Assembly: GCA_006176705.1 (NCBI GenBank)
Contig: QRFJ01007189.1
Location: 1 to 64,000, forward strand
DNA length: 64,000 nt
Direction of reading: 5' to 3'
DNA from: Cocos nucifera
Taxonomy: Eukaryota > Streptophyta > Magnoliopsida > Arecales > Arecaceae
In this document: one piece after another, positions 58,870-64,000 of the stretch
Numbering within the stretch: position 1 is the stretch's first letter
How the letters are laid out: each line of letters begins with the position of its first letter
Made by a program: the position numbers and the translations under genes
Notes under the pieces: model-generated
Seen by the model: only the letters and a program-made list of their open reading frames with translations
What the model was told of the DNA's origin: nothing
Databases searched by the model: none

Positions 58870-60598
58870 TGGTATCAAAGCGAAGGTTTGCTAAACATGA
58901 TATGCTTGCATGTTTAGATTAATAACTTAGATTTGATCTAAATATAAATTTAACAATCTAATTAATTAGATCTAAAAATTATGATCACATGGATCGTAGG
59001 TTGTCCTGCTGTAGGATTTAACCCTTATAGTATAAGTTATCCTGGTATGTGCTGATCTAGATCATTAAATTATAAAATTTTAGATTTGATCTAATAATTT
59101 TTATAATTTGATTATATGGTTTTGATATGATTTTTAATCATGAATAAGAATTTAGATTAGATCTAATTTGATTCATGATTTTTATATATTATACATAGTT
59201 TTAGATTAAACCCTACAACTAGTATTGTTTGTGAATTGAGTCGATTCAATTTTGAAGTGAGTTGACTCAATTGGTGAACAATGCCAAGTTATAAAGAATC
59301 TTTCAAAATTTGAAAAAATATTTTCAAAATGCTGAACCCTAACCCTCAGCCCATAAACTTAATTAAAATTAAGTGAAATGATTTAGTATCTAGAATTGTG
59401 AATTAAAATCCTAAGTCATTAATCATAAACTTATGGGTTATTGGGTTAGATGAATTTGGTCCATAAATTGAGCTAGACATAAGGTTAGTTAAAGAATGAA
59501 CTAATTTAAAGTACTTGATCAAATCTAATTAAATGTTAATTTAGATTAGATCAAAGACTCTATAGACTCAATTACAATAGTTGTAGTTGGTCAAGTCCAT
59601 GCCTTTAACGAGGACCAAATGGACTTGATTTTTGGCTACACGGTCGAACCCAAAATTACTAGATTGGTCAAATTGAAACTAATAAATTGGATGGTGTCTA
59701 AGGTAAGTTCGATACTTTGACCAGTGATTTTTAATTGGGAGCTACTCACATTGATTCGATCTTTGATGAATTAATGGCATATCCCTTCCACTAATCTCAC
59801 TTACCTAGCCATCCTAGTGAATTAGATTTTGGTTAGATCACTTGATGATTTGGGCTCACACATGTCAATTAGGTAAATCAGTCTAACTGATTTAGATGCT
59901 CCTAATGCCAGCCTAAATTAGATTCTTTTTTATCTAACTTTATGAAGTCAGTGGAAGAATCAAAATTGGCTCGCTGAATTTCTTCCTCTTCTTAAAATAT
60001 ATTAATTAATTCTCTAAAATTATTAGATCCTTAAAAATAAAATAGTTATATAGATAACTAAATCATAGCCTTCCATTAAGTTGAGTGATAATGGGTTCAT
60101 TAGTATAATGATCATTGGAGGCCCAAAGATCTAGTGATTATTGACTAATGAAATTATCATTCATAAAATGATAATTTAGTTAAGTCTTTCTGATGGTGGT
60201 TAGGTAGGCCGATCAAAGTTGGGCTTGATCATTTATTGATTAGATAATACCAAATATGATCATGTTAATGGTTGGACCTAATCGGACCTTTTCAGTGGAG
60301 GCCATAGCCTATTTATTAGGTTTCTGAGGCAAAATCAGTATTACTAGAAGTCATTTAGAGAAACTATTGATTTTGAATCTACCCATAGATGTACGTGGGT
60401 TGACCAACCAAAGTTGAGCTCGTGTGTAGCCTATGTGGATTCTAGTACCCACTAAGGAATTAAAATAATTTCTTGAATTCGAGGTAGAGGCTACTAATTC
60501 ATATAAAAGTAGTGGAAGGACTTTTAGACTAAAGTCCAAATCTTTAGGATAATTAATTCATATACTAATTAGGTTTGTTTTTTTTTTTTTATGTAAAA
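58870..60598 (+). mobile_element. PBS and leader of B3
   Basis: PBS TGGTATCAAAGC at 58870-58881. The leader shares the family B pattern: a decayed stem-loop near 59000-59040, the GAATTAATGGCAT block near 59765-59815, and donor-like AAG/GTAAGTTC at 59703. The acceptor is lost: T-run then ATGTAAAA before the gag ATG at 60599. A TGAGTCGATTCAATT...GAGTTGACTCAATT pair at about 59236-59272 resembles words in the C and D LTRs. Confidence 0.65.
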
Positions 60599-61440
60599 AT
60601 GATCACTAACCTATCACTCCGATCATTTTTAGACAATGACAAATTAATGAGACTCAACTTCAATAGCTGGTATCATAAGTTAAAAATCATCTTGGAGTAT
60701 GAGCAAATTCTTTATATAGTAACGGATCCAGCACCTGAGGCACCAGCTCTGAATGCTAGAGGAGCAGTACGAGATGCTTACCAGAAATAGCTCAACGACT
60801 GCACCACCGTTCAATGCATAATGCTGGAGGCAATGAATGATGAGTTTAGCCATAGGTTCGAAAATGCCTAGCCATAGAAGATGCTTCAAATATTGAACGA
60901 CTCTTTTAGCATGCCTGACAATGTTGAAAGGCACAAAACAAGTTGTGACATTTTTAGCACTCGGATGAGGGATGGGGCCTCAATCATTGATCATGTATTG
61001 TACATGTTCGAGATGATTGAGCACCTTAGCAAGCTGGATTTTTTCCTGCATGAGCAACTTGGTAAGGATGCGATCTTTAATTCCTTACCCAAGTCCTTCC
61101 TTCCTTTCCTAACTCATTTTAGAATGACAAAGCCTACAGTCAACTACCACGGCTTGTTGAGGTTGCTACAGAACTTTGAGAAGGATCACCAACTCCACAA
61201 GGAGATGGTGAATGTAGTGGGAGGATCTTCTTCTAGTCATCGACCCTTTAAGAAAGGAAAGAAGAACAATAAGAAGAAGAAGAACAAGAAGGTGCAGCCA
61301 AATGCTAGGACAACTGCACAAGGTCAGACCAAGAAGCACAAGTCCGATCAGAGCCAGATAAAGTGCTTCTTTGCAAGAACCAGAAGCACTAGAAGAGGAA
61401 CTATCCTCTATACATTGCCTCTCTAGATTCGAACAGGCCA
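60599..61440 (+). pseudogene. Copia gag of B3 (broken)
   Basis: ATG at 60599 (MITNLSLRSFLDNDKLMRLN). The frame is open to a stop at about 60788, then two more stops before 60881. From there 181 codons are open, with LNDSFSMPDNVERHKTSC, MRDGASIIDHVLYMFEM, SLPKSFLPFLTHFRMTKP and a Lys-rich tail. A frameshift in the zinc knuckle (CFFARTRSTRRG) destroys the second half of the C-x2-C-x4-H-x4-C motif. Confidence 0.8.
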
Positions 61441-61479
61441 AGGAAGAAGCAAGTGGTTACTGGACAAGGTAATTATATG

Positions 61480-62720
61480 ATAACACATGATAATTTTTTC
61501 TTATTTGATTCTACTGCCTGGATATTAGATACTGGAAGCCCTTATCATATTTGTAATTCTATGCAGGGCTCACAGGTCAATAGAAAATTTGATCAAGATG
61601 AGAGGTTCCTGAATGTTGGAGATGGAAGATAAGTTCCAATTCTAGCTTTAGGAATCATGAACCTTATAATCAATTCAAATAAAGTTATTCTTAATGAATG
61701 TCATTTTTGTCCAACTTTCCAATTGAATGTCATTTCTGCAGGCCTTTTGGCCATGAATGGTTATGAAATATCAATAAAAAAAATTTATAATGTTATTTTG
61801 AATGGTGTTATAATTTTTATTTGATGATTAAATAATGGTATTTATTTATTAACGATGTCTGTTAACTTGGTTCAATCTTTTGATAAATGCCCTAGAATTA
61901 GTGATGTGTCCAAAGTCTACCTTTAGCACTATAGGCTGGGTCATATTAACAAGAATAGAATAAATAGGTTAGCTCAAGAAGAAATTCTTGAGGTTAGTGA
62001 TTATGAATCACTTCCGACATGTGAGTCCTATCCTCTTGGTAAGATGATCAAGTCACCTTTTACAGAAAAAGGTGAATGAACCATTGAACTCCTAAGTCTA
62101 GTACATTCAGATGTATGTGAACCCATGGGCTTAAGTGCCAGAGGTGGATACTTCTACTTCATAACCTTCACAAATGATCTATCAAGGTATAGGTATGTCT
62201 ATTTAATGAAGCATAAGTCGGAGTCATTTGAAATGTTCAAACTATTTCAAAATGAGGTAGAGAAGTAAACTGAAAAGAGTATTAAAACTCTTTGATCTGA
62301 TCGAGGAGGTGAGTACCTTTCTAATATGTTTCTAACATATCTAGGAGAGAATGAAATTCTCTCTCAATAGATCCCTCCTAGAATACCACAATATAATGGT
62401 GTGTCTGAAAAGAGAAATTGGATCCTATTGGACATGGTTCATTCCATGATGGAGTTTGTTGGTTTGCCAATCTTCTTATGGAGATATGCACTCGAGTTAG
62501 CTTGTTATATTCTAAATAAAATTTTGAGTAAATCTGTTAATAAAACACCATATAAGATATGAACAGGGCATAAGCCAATGCTCTCACACCTTAGGATTTT
62601 GGGGTGTCCGACTTATGTTAAATGTTTGATGACAGACAAGCTTGGACCTAGATCTGATAAGTGTAATTTTATAGATTATCTAAAAAAAATCAAAGGATAT
62701 TACTTCTACCTTGTTGATGA
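61480..62720 (+). pseudogene. Protease and integrase of B3 (broken)
   Basis: Protease: AWILDTGSPYHICNSMQGS keeps an intact D-T-G (about 61519-61560). Gag-pre-integrase: HYRLGHINKNRINRLAQEE-like, with the second zinc pair damaged. Integrase: LVHSDVCEPMGLSARGGYFY, FITFTNDLSRYRYVYLM, SDRGGEYLSNMF and a RIPQYNG-like block. The C-terminal part is at 62560-62720. Stops occur at roughly ten places. Confidence 0.78.
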
Positions 62721-62989
62721 GTAAAAAATGTTTGTCAGCCTTAAGGCAATCTTTTTGAAAAAAGAGTTCCTTGGTGAAAGAACTAATACCTCTATGGTCG
62801 AACTTGATGAAGTTTGGCAAGTGAAAGAACAGACATAAGTTGTTGAACCTAAGCTGGATCTGATTAGATCAGACTCGAAGTATATTATAGATGCATCCTT
62901 AAGACGATCTGGTAGAATACCACATCAATCAGACAGATACTATGATTTTTTGTTCTAGAACGAGAATCCCATCGAACTCGATGAAAACG

Positions 62990-64000
62990 ATGAGGACCTG
63001 ATTACCTACATGGATGCAATGCAGAGATCAGACCCTAAGAAATAGCTTAAGGTCATGAAATTCAAAATAGAGTCCATGAAGATCAACGATGTATGGACAT
63101 TAGTTGACCCACCCGAAGGGGTTAAATCTATAGGATGTATGTGGATCTTCAAAAGAAAAAGGGATGTAGATGAAAAGATGAAAACTTATAAAGTCCATCT
63201 AGTTGCCAAGGGGTATCATCAATGTTATGGTATTGACAATGATAAGATGTTTTCTCCTATGGCAATGCTCAAATCCATTCGGATTATGCTTGCCATAGCT
63301 GCCCATCTGGATTATGAAATCTGGCAGATGGACGTGAAAACAGCTTTCTTGAATAGAGAGTTGGATGAAGAGGTGTATATGATACAATCTGAAGGATTCA
63401 CATCCATAGATGAGTCTAAGGTGTGTAGGCTTCAAAGGTCTATTTATGGACTGAAGCAGGCATCTAGGAGCTGGAACGTATGATTTGATAAAACAATCAA
63501 AACATATGGCTTCATTAAGAATGAAGAGAAATCCTGCATATACAACTGGGCTAATGGTCTAGCAATAGTATTCTTAGTATTGTATGTGGATGACATTCTC
63601 TTAATTAGAAATGATATTTCTACATTACAAGAAATAAAGATCTGGCTATCATCATAGTTCTTCATGAAAGATCTTGAATAAGCTTCCTACATCCTAGGGA
63701 TGAAGTTCTATAGACATAGATCTAAAAGATTACTTGGATATTTCGAATCTACGTATATTGATACTATGCTGAAATGGTTCAGCATGGAGAATTTCAAGAA
63801 AGGCTATTTACCGATAGGCCATAGAATTTTTCTTTCAAAGAGGGATTGTTCGATAATATCTTTAGAAAGAGAGTGTATGAGTAGAATATCATATGCTTCG
63901 ATAGTGGATTCTATCATGTACGCCATGATATGTACATGATCAGATGTGGCATACTCACTAGGGATAGTGAGTAGATACCAATATGATCCAGGAGAGAACC
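62990..64000 (+). pseudogene. Reverse transcriptase of B3 (broken, runs off window)
   Basis: An open part at 63055-63483 (about 142 codons) has VWTLVDPPEGVKSIGCMWIF, YKVHLVAKGYHQCYGID, MDVKTAFLNRELDEEVYMIQ and YGLKQASRSWNV. After a stop, LVLYVDDILLIRNDIST keeps an intact YVDD (63583-63594). FSMENFKKGYLPIGHRIFLS and SRISYASIVDSIMYAMICT follow. RNase H and the 3' LTR lie outside the window. Confidence 0.82.

Noticed and set aside
56259..64000. B3 as a possibly active element
   Set aside because: The LTR begins TA rather than TG, and gag, protease-integrase and RT all carry several stops or frameshifts, so this copy cannot act on its own.

Overview
This window is a plant nuclear, heterochromatin-like stretch made of nested and broken LTR retrotransposons. 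I recognise no host gene, tRNA, rRNA or CRISPR array. The land-plant call rests on Ty1/copia and Ty3/gypsy elements with methionine-tRNA-type and tRNA-Asp-type primer binding sites (PBS), an AT-rich background, and a gag fragment that looks like the plant Tat lineage. A monocot such as a palm is possible, but that is impression only. Names A, B, C, D, G and T are local labels used in this annotation.

Left part (1-14367), family A copia. A plus-strand 3' LTR (65-2332; its element lies upstream of the window) abuts, tail to tail, a truncated minus-strand 3' LTR (2333-3735) belonging to element A1. A1 reads leftwards: gag (about 7837) > protease > integrase > RT > RNase H (about 3785). Its 5' LTR survives only as 9685-10199. 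Next is A3 (10200-14367), an internally deleted copy: 3' LTR part, leader, PBS and a complete 2.4-kb LTR.

Middle (14368-33113). A family B leader on the minus strand is followed by copia element C (15533-21699, minus), whose RNase H gene is split by a stub of a fourth family, D. A plus-strand family B element, B1 (21700-28855), follows. Then come a D-like LTR, a small minus-strand copia relic, and a wrecked Tat-like gypsy element whose gag remnant leads into a 16-copy minisatellite of about 86 bp.

Right part (33114-64000) is a clear nest. A2 (family A, minus) sits in the minisatellite. Inside A2's RT gene is G1 (36754-43924), a structurally complete gypsy-type element with a 5-bp target duplication (CTATA), 1.6-kb LTRs and one open 416-residue gag-like frame but no pol. 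A2's 5' LTR is cut by B2 (48960 onward, plus), and B2's RT gene is cut by B3 (from about 56259), which runs off the window.

Most polyproteins are dead: they carry stops, frameshifts and damaged catalytic boxes. G1 is the only unit whose main frame is open. The most interesting signals are non-coding: hairpins in the U3 part of A and B LTRs whose arms changed together between copies, a possible leader intron just before gag shared by A and B, a WRKY-box cluster in the A promoter, doubled PBS and polypurine-tract motifs in G1, and the minisatellite attached to the Tat-like remnant.
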